From assembly GCF_024385525.1 (NCBI RefSeq), contig NZ_JANFLU010000012.1:1-64000 (forward strand): a stretch of 64,000 nt of DNA. The letters are read 5' to 3'. Positions within the stretch are counted from its first letter, which is position 1, and each line of letters opens with the position of its first letter. Source of the DNA: Arthrobacter sp. zg-Y238. Lineage in GTDB: Bacteria; Actinomycetota; Actinomycetes; Actinomycetales; Micrococcaceae. Of the stretch, positions 26,037 to 33,584 are shown piece by piece. A program made the position numbers and the translations under genes. Under the pieces are notes generated by a model. The model searched no databases. It saw only the letters and a list, made by a program, of their open reading frames with translations, and was not told the DNA's origin.

Positions 26037-27992
26037 TCACGGGCGCCTTGACTGTGCCGATTTTATGTCCAGAGCAGTGATGAGTTCGGTGTGGAGGGCG
26101 CGAAGGGAAGTCACCCCTTCTTCGCTGGGTATGGCTTTCCCATGTTCGGCGAGGTAGCTCGCTACGTCGCGTTTGCCTGGGATGCGCAACTCAGGCATGG
26201 ATCTGGCCCAGCTCTCTAGTTGTTTGGGTCGCGGTACACCATTGTCATCGTCTATTGCAGGCTGCCCCATGATCCTGGCTGCTGGGTTCCACTCCTGCAG
26301 TAGACGCCCGTACATCAGCTTATATTCATCGGCGTCTAGAAGGTGCTCGAGCATAAGCGCGCCGAGTTGCACTACCTTGTTTGGTGCGACCCCCGCAGCA
26401 ACGAGACTCTTTTTCAGTGTCTTTCCGCCATTGTCCCCATCTACAAGGAATGCAACTCGTGCCCCTTCCAAATCGAGCCCGGCGTAGTCCTCTGGCGATA
26501 TCTCCGAGAGTCCAGGAGCAACTTGGTATGGCAGCTCCCCTAGACCTGTAGCTGCTCGGATGAGGGATGGCAGTAGCAGCATTTCCGTGGCACCTTCGGC
26601 AAGGACCACATATCGAGCTGTTGAAAAAGCTGAGGCCCCTGCCCCCATTGCGATCATAAGAGGCGTGAAGCCGCTTGCATTCCGCCAAAAACTGTTCTCA
26701 ACAGTACTCTCTTGAGAATTTTTCGCCTTTGGAAGCACCGCACGAACACCGGTACCTAGATCGGACGGCAAACACGCCGGGGAATGCGTAGTGTAGACGA
26801 TCTTTGCGACCTCATGTTGTCGCGAAAAGGATGCAACTAGATCCGCCTGGGCGTCTATGTGGAGGTGTGTTTCCGCTTCGTCGATAAGAATAATTGGTTT
26901 GACATCAGTCGTTTGCCTCGCGAGAAACGCTGCAAGGGCAACGTACATTCGAAGTCCTGCGCTGCGTTCATCGATTGGCGTGACCACATCATTGCCTTGA
27001 AGTATTTCTAGGTAAATAGTGGAAGTTTCCAGGTTGAACATTACCGACAAGTCGGATTGTCGCCAAGACTCAGCGAACTTGCGGCTAAGGGTATTGTTTG
27101 CCTTTCGGATCCGAGTTCCATACGATGCACGATTCCCATCTTCAATGTCCGAATATAATTCCGGCAGGGAAAGATCCGCCATATCCGCAAGGTTCTGGAG
27201 GGACTGGGGAATATCATCGAGCGTACGTTCGGTCAGGGTGAAAGCTGAAGGCAACGTGCGGTCGGCCTCCGAGAAGACTAATGCCTTGGGAAGAAATTCA
27301 ACAAGCCGTTTGCGAACCTCGGGGGCGGGATCATCCTCTTCGATCCAACTCAATAGATCTGCGACGGCTTGAAAAACGTCCTCGGTAATCGGATGGGATT
27401 CTGTTGACTCATGCAGGTTCAAGATCTGATCATGAAGTGGAAGGAGGGCCTCCATGAGTCGATCTTGTCCTGCCGCCTCCTCCAGACTTAGAATTAATGC
27501 CTTTAGACGTTTACCGAAATCTTCGCGAAGTTCGGCGTCGCTCTCGATTTCTGATTCTTGTGAATCTGACTGTCTCAAAAGCATATTTTCGACCGTTGTA
27601 TGAAAGCGAGCAACGAGGGCGTTGACTCTACTTTTCGACCTAGTCGGCCGAGGCTCAATATTCAGATATCTAGTTGTATCACCTGCCCTCCTAGATAGTT
27701 CCATCTTTCGTGGAAGTTCCTCGAGGTCCATATCAGCGAAAGATTGCATTTCGTGCTCCTCGAGCACATATATGCCCGTGACGACAGTCGAGTCATCGCT
27801 AGGTCTAACTGTTCTGGACCGTCGCGCTGGAGGAAGGGTGGAGGAATCGTCACTCAAATAGTGCAGCGCATCGAGGAGCGTCGACTTTCCAGCTTCATTT
27901 GGTCCGACAATCGCTATGACGCGAGGTGCCATGTCCATAGATCCCTGGGCGATTCTGCCGAATCCCGTTATAGATACTTTCGATAAACGCAA
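26037..27992 (-). CDS. OLD-family ATPase with TOPRIM nuclease domain
   Basis: 651 residues. An SMC/RecF-like ABC ATPase has Walker A GPNEAGKST (30-38), signature-like ERSAGLRMYVALAAFLA (342-358), Walker B IILIDEAE (367-374) and H-loop THS (402-404). The C-terminal TOPRIM domain has E466 in VLAEGATE and the D518-x-D520 pair in FLVDGD, so the metal-binding residues appear complete. OLD proteins are DNA nucleases; several act in phage defence, alone (P2 Old) or with a partner (GajA of Gabija). No GajB/UvrD-like helicase is adjacent. The TTG start is the best in frame. GC is clearly lower than in the neighbours, which suggests transfer. Confidence 0.88.
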   Translation of the reverse strand: MRLSKVSITGFGRIAQGSMDMAPRVIAIVGPNEAGKSTLLDALHYLSDDSSTLPPARRSRTVRPSDDSTVVTGIYVLEEHEMQSFADMDLEELPRKMELSRRAGDTTRYLNIEPRPTRSKSRVNALVARFHTTVENMLLRQSDSQESEIESDAELREDFGKRLKALILSLEEAAGQDRLMEALLPLHDQILNLHESTESHPITEDVFQAVADLLSWIEEDDPAPEVRKRLVEFLPKALVFSEADRTLPSAFTLTERTLDDIPQSLQNLADMADLSLPELYSDIEDGNRASYGTRIRKANNTLSRKFAESWRQSDLSVMFNLETSTIYLEILQGNDVVTPIDERSAGLRMYVALAAFLARQTTDVKPIILIDEAETHLHIDAQADLVASFSRQHEVAKIVYTTHSPACLPSDLGTGVRAVLPKAKNSQESTVENSFWRNASGFTPLMIAMGAGASAFSTARYVVLAEGATEMLLLPSLIRAATGLGELPYQVAPGLSEISPEDYAGLDLEGARVAFLVDGDNGGKTLKKSLVAAGVAPNKVVQLGALMLEHLLDADEYKLMYGRLLQEWNPAARIMGQPAIDDDNGVPRPKQLESWARSMPELRIPGKRDVASYLAEHGKAIPSEEGVTSLRALHTELITALDIKSAQSRRP

Positions 27993-28356
27993 TGAAGGTG
28001 CCCCCTGGTGTACTTGAGTGAAAACGCCCAGGTCTCGCGCTTTGCAGCTTGCGAGCGAGAACCACAGTTCGGTCCAACACTAACTCAACGGACTGCAATA
28101 TGGCGGTAGCATTTTCAGCGCATTTTCAACGGCGGAGAGCCCATCGTGTTGGAGCAGGATCGGCGTCAGCTTGCGAGCCTGATGGCGCCCTCCGTAAGGT
28201 CCGGGATCAGGACTGGGAGCGCAGGAGTCAGTTACGACGGCCCGCGACTGGTGATCGGGTTGAAGTCAGATTAGGCCCTCGGGGTCCTTCCCCAATCGAC
28301 AGCATGCCGGGGAGTAGCGCGCCAAAAGTGTTAAGTTCGGCCGACCTAGGTGAAGC
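27993..28356. other. Intergenic gap, nothing assigned
   Basis: 364 bases between the OLD gene start and the end of the putative HEPN gene. No open frame with a credible start is supported on either strand. It should contain the promoter of the OLD gene. An AGGGGGCACC stretch upstream of its TTG is the only ribosome-binding-site candidate. Confidence 0.5.
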
Positions 28357-29757
28357 CTATGGAACGAGGAGCGTCCCCACTCTGTACATTTCCGCACGCA
28401 GGACATCCGCGCAGATTCGTTCGAAGGCCATCAACCATTCATCTGGGTCGCCTTGTGGGGCAACGGTGGCGAGTGCTTTCCGGTACCAATTTCGCGCCAT
28501 CTGGTCAGGATCGCCAACCATGAATCTGCCATAGTGTGCGGTGGCGTTCCTCCTGGCGTACCAATGCGTGACGGCCGACGCGAGGTCGGGGGCCGGGTGC
28601 ACCATGCTCTGCTCGTCTATTGGCATTGTGCTTCGAAACAGGCGTCCAGCGATGAGCTGGTAAACCCTTGGAGCCGCCTTGGACGAATCGAGGTTTCCGG
28701 GCCACGGCGTTCCGTCGAGTCTTGTGACAGGACGACCGGCCTCGATTCGACCTATGGCTAACGTTTCAAGTGCGGACCAGAGCCTGAAGTATCTGGCATC
28801 AGGGGATGGATCTGCCTGGGCCTCGCGGAAGAGGTCTAGACACAGTTTCAACAGTGGATCATGATTCAGGGCAGTCTGCTGGAGTACCAATTGCGACTGG
28901 TTTTCGCCAGCGAGGATGCCACCAATTAGGTTGCCCCTATAGGTAGATTGTTCAAATCGAAACTTTGAAGCAATCGTTTCACCGTCTTGGAGTTGTTCCA
29001 CGCACGTGACGACGGGACGTCCGCTTGCGCCTCGATTTACCGACAAGATTGATAAGAGGTTGTCTCGGGCTTCCGTGCAAATCTGCATAGCGAGTTCGAT
29101 CGATTCAGCAAAGACATTCTCGAATGCGAACACCGATACAGGCTGATGACGTCCAAAGGCTTCAGCCCAACCTGGCTGGAGTGGTTGCGCGCTCCAGCCG
29201 AGTTGAGCGATGGCGCTATTTACGAGCTGCTCGGCGTCTGCACCTGATGGCCTAGCCTCTATGCCAAACACCCGAATACCGGGAAGCCTCATCTGAGTAG
29301 TAAGGAGGAGACCTTGCACGATGCAAGCAATGCGATAGTGCGAGGAGCCCGGAACGGTGGGGTCGCCGAGCGGCACGCCATAGCGTTCGTATTGACTTTT
29401 CTGTATGTCGGCATATCGGGCTACAACCTCAGGATCGGAGCGTCCCAATGGTCTAATCGGGTCACATATACAAACGCTGATGTTTGGAAGATCGAGTCTT
29501 TCGCTGTCGAGCCAAACACTACTAACAAATAGTGCAGTTTCACGTGTTTGTCGCGGTATTTCTATTTGTGCGTATGCAGATCCGTTACCCACTAGCTCTA
29601 ATGGGCAGTCCATGCGCCAGGAAGTTTCTAGATTGTCGGTACCAGAGATGACTGCGGCCACTTGCCTTGCTGATGCTGGTAAGTTCTCCACCCGGATGGT
29701 CGCCTTTTGCCCGCTATGAACGACTTGTGGCCATAACCTACCCCTGATGTTGCTCAT
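28357..29757 (-). CDS. Unknown protein with a putative C-terminal HEPN RNase domain
   Basis: 466 residues; no family recognised with confidence. The C-terminal third looks helical and holds YFRLWSALETLAIG (about 323-336) and ARRNATAHYG, giving R403-N-x3-H408. That fits the R-x4-6-H catalytic motif of HEPN ribonucleases, and the preceding LWSALETL helix recalls ApeA-like HEPN proteins. The N-terminal half is mixed beta/alpha and could be a sensor. It sits upstream of the OLD nuclease on the same strand, in an AT-richer stretch than its surroundings, which fits a defence role. No clear ribosome-binding site; start uncertain. The HEPN call is by motif only. Confidence 0.6.
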   Translation of the reverse strand: MSNIRGRLWPQVVHSGQKATIRVENLPASARQVAAVISGTDNLETSWRMDCPLELVGNGSAYAQIEIPRQTRETALFVSSVWLDSERLDLPNISVCICDPIRPLGRSDPEVVARYADIQKSQYERYGVPLGDPTVPGSSHYRIACIVQGLLLTTQMRLPGIRVFGIEARPSGADAEQLVNSAIAQLGWSAQPLQPGWAEAFGRHQPVSVFAFENVFAESIELAMQICTEARDNLLSILSVNRGASGRPVVTCVEQLQDGETIASKFRFEQSTYRGNLIGGILAGENQSQLVLQQTALNHDPLLKLCLDLFREAQADPSPDARYFRLWSALETLAIGRIEAGRPVTRLDGTPWPGNLDSSKAAPRVYQLIAGRLFRSTMPIDEQSMVHPAPDLASAVTHWYARRNATAHYGRFMVGDPDQMARNWYRKALATVAPQGDPDEWLMAFERICADVLRAEMYRVGTLLVP

Positions 29758-29798
29758 ACTCAGATAATAACGGCGAAATCAGTCGAAGGCGTGTGTCT

Positions 29799-30000
29799 TC
29801 GTGAATGAAGGAGACTATCCGTCCGTTTTCGTCTTGGCCCTCGATGACCCCGCCGGATGCGCCACCTGCACCGTGGTCGGATCCCAGCCCGGGCTCATCA
29901 CAGCGGCATGGAACTGTTCCTCCACCGCCTCGGGATCGTCATTGTTGACCTGTGCGATTGGGGTGCTGGCGGGCACATGGAAAGGGTTGTCCTCGACGAG
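29799..30000 (-). pseudogene. Decayed, internally deleted copy of the DUF3090/SCO1664 gene pair
   Basis: 29863-30000 matches 41600-41740, the middle of the DUF3090 gene, at high identity (for example the shared peptide NPFHVPASTP and GWDPTT). 29799-29850 matches 40969-41022, inside the SCO1664-family gene, at roughly 80 percent by eye. The intervening 580 bases or so are missing, so this is a single-deletion fusion of two adjacent genes that has lost its ends and correct frame. A 94-codon frame persists but lacks any complete domain. Confidence 0.85.
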
Positions 30001-30125
30001 GCGGTCCTGCCAGCCGCGAGGAAACGGCGCCGTATGTGAGCCAAGCGACCCGCCACCCCTCTGGTACAGCCCGATCCCGCCGCCTAGACTGACGGCCATC
30101 CGAGCGCGCCGACCTGAGGAGCAGC

Positions 30126-31844
30126 ATGCCCACGATCGCCGAGACCGTCGTCCACAACCTCGCCGCCAATGGGATCCAGCGAATCTGGGGAGTTCCCGGA
30201 GACTCCCTGAACGCGGTGACCGAGGCCATCCGCCGGGAGAAGGGCATCGAGTGGATGCTCACCCGGCATGAGGAGGAGGCCGCGTTCGCTGCCGCCGGGG
30301 AGGCGGCGCTGACGGGCGAGCTCGCGGTGTGTGCGGGCAGCTGCGGACCTGGAAACATGCACCTCATCAACGGGCTCTACGACGCGCACCGAAGCCGGGT
30401 TCCCGTGCTCGCGATCGCCTCGCACATCCCGAGCGACGAGATCGGCAGCCAGTACTTCCAGGAGACCCGACCCACCGAGCTGTTCCGTGACTGCACGGTC
30501 TTCTGCGAGATGGTGCTGAGTCCTGAGCAGATGCCGCGGCTGCTGGAGATCGCCATGCGGACGGCCATCGAGAAGAGGGGCGTGGCGGTGCTCGTGATGG
30601 CGGGCGACACCGCGCTGCAGGACGCCGCGGACGAGCGCGTCTTCACGGTCCGCCGCACCGACCCGGTCATCGTGCCCTCCCCGGCGGAGCTGCAGGAAGC
30701 CGCCGCCACGCTGAACTCCTGCGGGAACGTGACCATCCTGGCGGGCGCCGGCGTCGAGGGGGCGCGCGAGGAGGTCCTCGCCCTCGCCGACGCACTGGGA
30801 GCACCGATCGTGCATGCCCTCCGCGGCAAGGAATTCATCGAACACGACAACCCGTTCGACGTCGGCATGACCGGGCTCCTGGGCTTCGCGTCGGGATACC
30901 GGGCGATGGAGGACTGCGACGCGCTGCTGATGCTCGGCACCGACTTCCCATACCAGCAGTTCTACCCGAAGAAGGCGAAGATCCTGCAGGTCGACATCCG
31001 GGGCGAGCAGCTCGGCCGCCGCGTGCCGCTCACCCAGGGCATGGTCGGCGGGGTGCGCGAGACGGCGTTGGCGCTGCTGCCGCTGCTCGAGCGCAAGTCC
31101 AACCGCACCCACCTCGAGAAGTCCCTAGACCACTACCGCCGCACCCGCGCCCAGCTCGACGACCTTGAGAAACAGGGCCCGGGCACCATCCATCCGCAGC
31201 ACCTTGCCCACCTGATCGACGAGCTGGCGGCCGACGACGCGGTCTTCCTGCCCGACGTCGGCACTCCGGTCATCTGGGCGTCCCGGCACCTGCACATCGG
31301 CGCGCGACGGCGGCTGATCGGCTCCTTCTGGCACGGCACCATGGCGGCGGCGACCCCGCTCGGCATGGGCGCCCAGGCTGTGGACCGGAACCGGCAGGTC
31401 GTGGTCCTCGCCGGCGACGGCGGCCTCGCGATGATGCTCGGTGAGCTGCTGACGGTGGTGCAGCATCGGCTGCCGATCAAGATCGTCGTGTTCGACAACG
31501 CGGCGCTCAGCTTCGTCGAGGTGGAGATGAAGGCGGCGGGCATCGTCAACTTCGGCACCGGGCTCGAGAACCCGGACTTCGGTGCGGTTGCGCAGGCGGT
31601 GGGGATGCACGGTGAGAGCGTGACGCGCCCGGAGGACCTCGAGGCCGCCCTGCGCCGTGCGTTCGCGTACGACGGCCCCGCGCTCGTCTCCGTCGCGGTG
31701 GAGCGGCAGGAGCTCTCCATGCCGCCGAAGATCGACGCGAAGCAGGCCACGGGCTTTGCGGTCTACGCGATGCGCACGGTGCTCGCCGGCAACGGCCGCG
31801 AGCTCATCGATCTCGCCCGGGCGAACGCGCGTCAGCTGCTTTGA
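30126..31844 (+). CDS. poxB: Thiamine-diphosphate enzyme, pyruvate dehydrogenase (quinone)-like
   Basis: 572 residues. The N-terminal Pyr domain carries the catalytic Glu in RHEEEAAFAAAGEAALTG; a central FAD/nucleotide domain follows; the C-terminal PP domain has the ThDP motif GDGGLAMMLGELLT, then FDNAALSFVE. Overall layout and segments such as GVPGDSLNAV and SCGPGNMHLINGLYD match PoxB/pyruvate oxidase, which oxidises pyruvate to acetate with electrons passed to quinone at the membrane. Related ThDP enzymes cannot be fully excluded. GAGGAGC precedes the ATG. It is monocistronic and its GC is very high compared with the low-GC genes before it, so the region is composite. Confidence 0.85.
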   Translation: MPTIAETVVHNLAANGIQRIWGVPGDSLNAVTEAIRREKGIEWMLTRHEEEAAFAAAGEAALTGELAVCAGSCGPGNMHLINGLYDAHRSRVPVLAIASHIPSDEIGSQYFQETRPTELFRDCTVFCEMVLSPEQMPRLLEIAMRTAIEKRGVAVLVMAGDTALQDAADERVFTVRRTDPVIVPSPAELQEAAATLNSCGNVTILAGAGVEGAREEVLALADALGAPIVHALRGKEFIEHDNPFDVGMTGLLGFASGYRAMEDCDALLMLGTDFPYQQFYPKKAKILQVDIRGEQLGRRVPLTQGMVGGVRETALALLPLLERKSNRTHLEKSLDHYRRTRAQLDDLEKQGPGTIHPQHLAHLIDELAADDAVFLPDVGTPVIWASRHLHIGARRRLIGSFWHGTMAAATPLGMGAQAVDRNRQVVVLAGDGGLAMMLGELLTVVQHRLPIKIVVFDNAALSFVEVEMKAAGIVNFGTGLENPDFGAVAQAVGMHGESVTRPEDLEAALRRAFAYDGPALVSVAVERQELSMPPKIDAKQATGFAVYAMRTVLAGNGRELIDLARANARQLL

Positions 31845-32178
31845 GCCCCGGGCCACGCCATGGAGGGAACGGTGGTCGCGTGACGGACTTTAATGGGATA
31901 ATGAGAAATCAGGAGGTGGACATTTATTTCAGGTCCCGGTGTCGTGATGACACTCCCAGAGGAGCGTATTTTCTAATGTCCCGGAAGTGTACGGATACTT
32001 AAAAGTAGAACAAGAGATTACCAGCCACCATGAAACTGGCGATCGGTTACATATGGCGGGCTATCTGTAGGCAGCTGCAGTATTTCCGCTCTTGCCCAGC
32101 ATTCCTCCAAGTTGTTCGTTCAAGCACAGCAGGCCCCACGGGGCCTTTTTTTATGCCCAAAATTAGGAAGGAACCAAA
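31845..32178 (+). other. Intergenic leader region ending in a terminator
   Basis: 334 bases with no credible gene longer than about 75 codons. It contains a small inverted repeat, GTGTC-N5-GACAC (31939-31953), several GGAGG-like stretches without a convincing frame, and at 32131-32152 a strong intrinsic terminator only about 27 bases before the next start codon. A short RNA or an attenuated leader for the next gene is possible. Confidence 0.5.
32131..32152 (+). terminator. Intrinsic terminator/attenuator before an unknown gene
   Basis: GC-rich stem AGGCCC, loop CACG, GGGCCT, followed by seven T residues. It ends 26 bases before the ATG at 32179, leaving just room for AGGAAGGA. If functional it blocks read-through into the next gene. 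Confidence 0.75.
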
Positions 32179-32862
32179 ATGTCCACTCTCTTTGCCCGTC
32201 CCGTCGACAGCCTCTGCCGCAGGTCCATCACGCCATCAAAAGCAGGCATCGGCGTAGATGGCCGGAGTTCGTTCGAGGTGGTCATGGACTCCGCAGTCAG
32301 GCTGCTGGCAGATCGGGCCCGGCTGTCCTCGCCGCGTACCATCAACGGACTTTGCGGCCTGATTGCTCGTGCGGAAAGAACCGTCATCACTGCGGATCTC
32401 AAGTCCTCACTCATCGCTGTCTGGAAGGCCCTGTTAGCGGTAGTCGAAACGCCCGCCCACAACCAGTCGTTGGAGGTTCGACGCCAACTGCTTGTTGCCC
32501 TGGCGAAGATGCTCTGTAGTCCGATAGAGATGCCTCTTCGTGAGCGTCAGCGTTATTGGGAGATGTTGAAGGTTTACCTCCTTGTGTTGGAAAGCACCCC
32601 CAGCTACGAGGACGCGCTGGTGCGGATCGACCTGCGTTTCCCCCGATGGATGGACGTCCTCCACTCAGCCGTGCGGAACGGAAGAATCCAGCCGATTACC
32701 GCTCCTTCGGAGAACGCGGGCCGTAGAAGGTACCTCAGTACAACCGAAGGTGTAGACCGAGCGCGTTGCTTGTCGGCTGGTACCTTCCACGCCACAAATG
32801 ACGAAGCCCAATACTTCGGAAACACCTCGGATCACTGGAGGAGGCATACGTCCCACCGGTAA
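32179..32862 (+). CDS. Hypothetical protein, cassette gene 1
   Basis: 227 residues, not recognised. The middle (about 35-150) is predicted helical with LxxL-rich amphipathic segments; the C-terminus is polar with Arg and His. No signal peptide or membrane helix. A good site AGGAAGGA lies 8-15 bases before the ATG, and third-position bias is coding-like but weaker than in neighbours. It is bounded by terminator-like hairpins on both sides and followed by a second unknown gene, so it behaves like an independent cassette. Confidence 0.65.
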   Translation: MSTLFARPVDSLCRRSITPSKAGIGVDGRSSFEVVMDSAVRLLADRARLSSPRTINGLCGLIARAERTVITADLKSSLIAVWKALLAVVETPAHNQSLEVRRQLLVALAKMLCSPIEMPLRERQRYWEMLKVYLLVLESTPSYEDALVRIDLRFPRWMDVLHSAVRNGRIQPITAPSENAGRRRYLSTTEGVDRARCLSAGTFHATNDEAQYFGNTSDHWRRHTSHR

Positions 32863-32880
32863 TAACTAGCTCCTACCTTT

Positions 32881-32916
32881 GCCCCGCCTTCGTCAGGGCA
32901 AGGGGCTTTCTTGTTT
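32881..32916 (+). terminator. Terminator-like hairpin between two unknown genes
   Basis: Stem GCCCC/GGGGC with an inner GCC/GGC helix, followed by TTTCTTGTTT. It starts 18 bases after the stop of the first cassette gene and ends about 26 bases before the next ATG, the same spacing as the hairpin at 32131. Confidence 0.65.
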
Positions 32917-32941
32917 AACGGCCTTCGAAAGGACTACCTGT

Positions 32942-33484
32942 ATGCCTACCTCATCCCTTCCATCGGACCCCTCCCTGTTCCTCTGGGCATCTCACCTCGG
33001 CCGCGCCGCCGGCGACATTGATTCCTCCCAGCTGAGTCGCGGGATTGCCACTGTTGGGCCCCTTATTGAGCAGTACATCGACGGTTATCGTCGCGGTAAA
33101 GGTCTGCCGGTAATGACCATGCTCAGCATTCTGGAAATCTGCCGCACCGGGCAGGAAACTCCGCCCTTCTGCGATGGACGCACCAAACTACTCAACGTCT
33201 GGGCATGCCTGGGCAACTTGAATGGTGTCCGTGGAACCCCGCTGTCCGGTCTTACGGAGCGAGTAGAGCTGATCCTCGCGCTTAATGACCTGCTCATCAT
33301 TGATGAGACGCCGCCCAACGTGGAAATTTACATCGCCGTCTTGGACGCAGAGTTGGCATCTATGCCGTGGGAGCTTCTGGGCCTGTTGCCTGCGGATTGT
33401 GCCCTGCACATCCAACAGATAGATGAAGATTGGCGCGCTTCCGTGATGGACGAACCCACAGAGGAGATGCCGGAGAGCGGGTGA
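32942..33484 (+). CDS. Hypothetical protein, cassette gene 2
   Basis: 180 residues, not recognised. Mostly helical and soluble, with an acidic C-terminus; no signal peptide or membrane helix. ATG 32942 is chosen because AAAGGA lies 9-14 bases upstream; an upstream in-frame start would read through the hairpin. It follows cassette gene 1 across a terminator and is closed by another at 33513. No catalytic motif can be named. The pairing of two small unknown genes could suggest a toxin-antitoxin-like or plasmid-derived unit, but nothing in the sequence proves it. Confidence 0.65.
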   Translation: MPTSSLPSDPSLFLWASHLGRAAGDIDSSQLSRGIATVGPLIEQYIDGYRRGKGLPVMTMLSILEICRTGQETPPFCDGRTKLLNVWACLGNLNGVRGTPLSGLTERVELILALNDLLIIDETPPNVEIYIAVLDAELASMPWELLGLLPADCALHIQQIDEDWRASVMDEPTEEMPESG

Positions 33485-33512
33485 GGGTGACATCCAGGGC
33501 GCCGGCGTCGCA

Positions 33513-33556
33513 AAGGCCCCACTCCGCTGCTAAATGACAGAGAGTGGGGCCTTCGT
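33513..33556. terminator. Bidirectional terminator closing the cassette region
   Basis: Perfect 12-bp stem AAGGCCCCACTC / GAGTGGGGCCTT around a 17-base loop. It lies between the plus-strand unknown gene and the minus-strand MHS transporter and can serve both; the A/T flank is modest. Confidence 0.75.
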
Positions 33557-33584
33557 AGGACTGGAGTCTGCTGACGCTGAGTCC

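Noticed and set aside
26037-29757. A Gabija system (GajA plus GajB)
   Set aside because: The OLD protein fits GajA in architecture, but no UvrD-like helicase (GajB) is adjacent; the neighbour has no helicase motifs.
28357-33556. CRISPR array or cas genes in the accessory region
   Set aside because: No spaced repeats of 23-40 bases and no Cas motifs were seen; the defence-like genes are HEPN, OLD and Jet types only.
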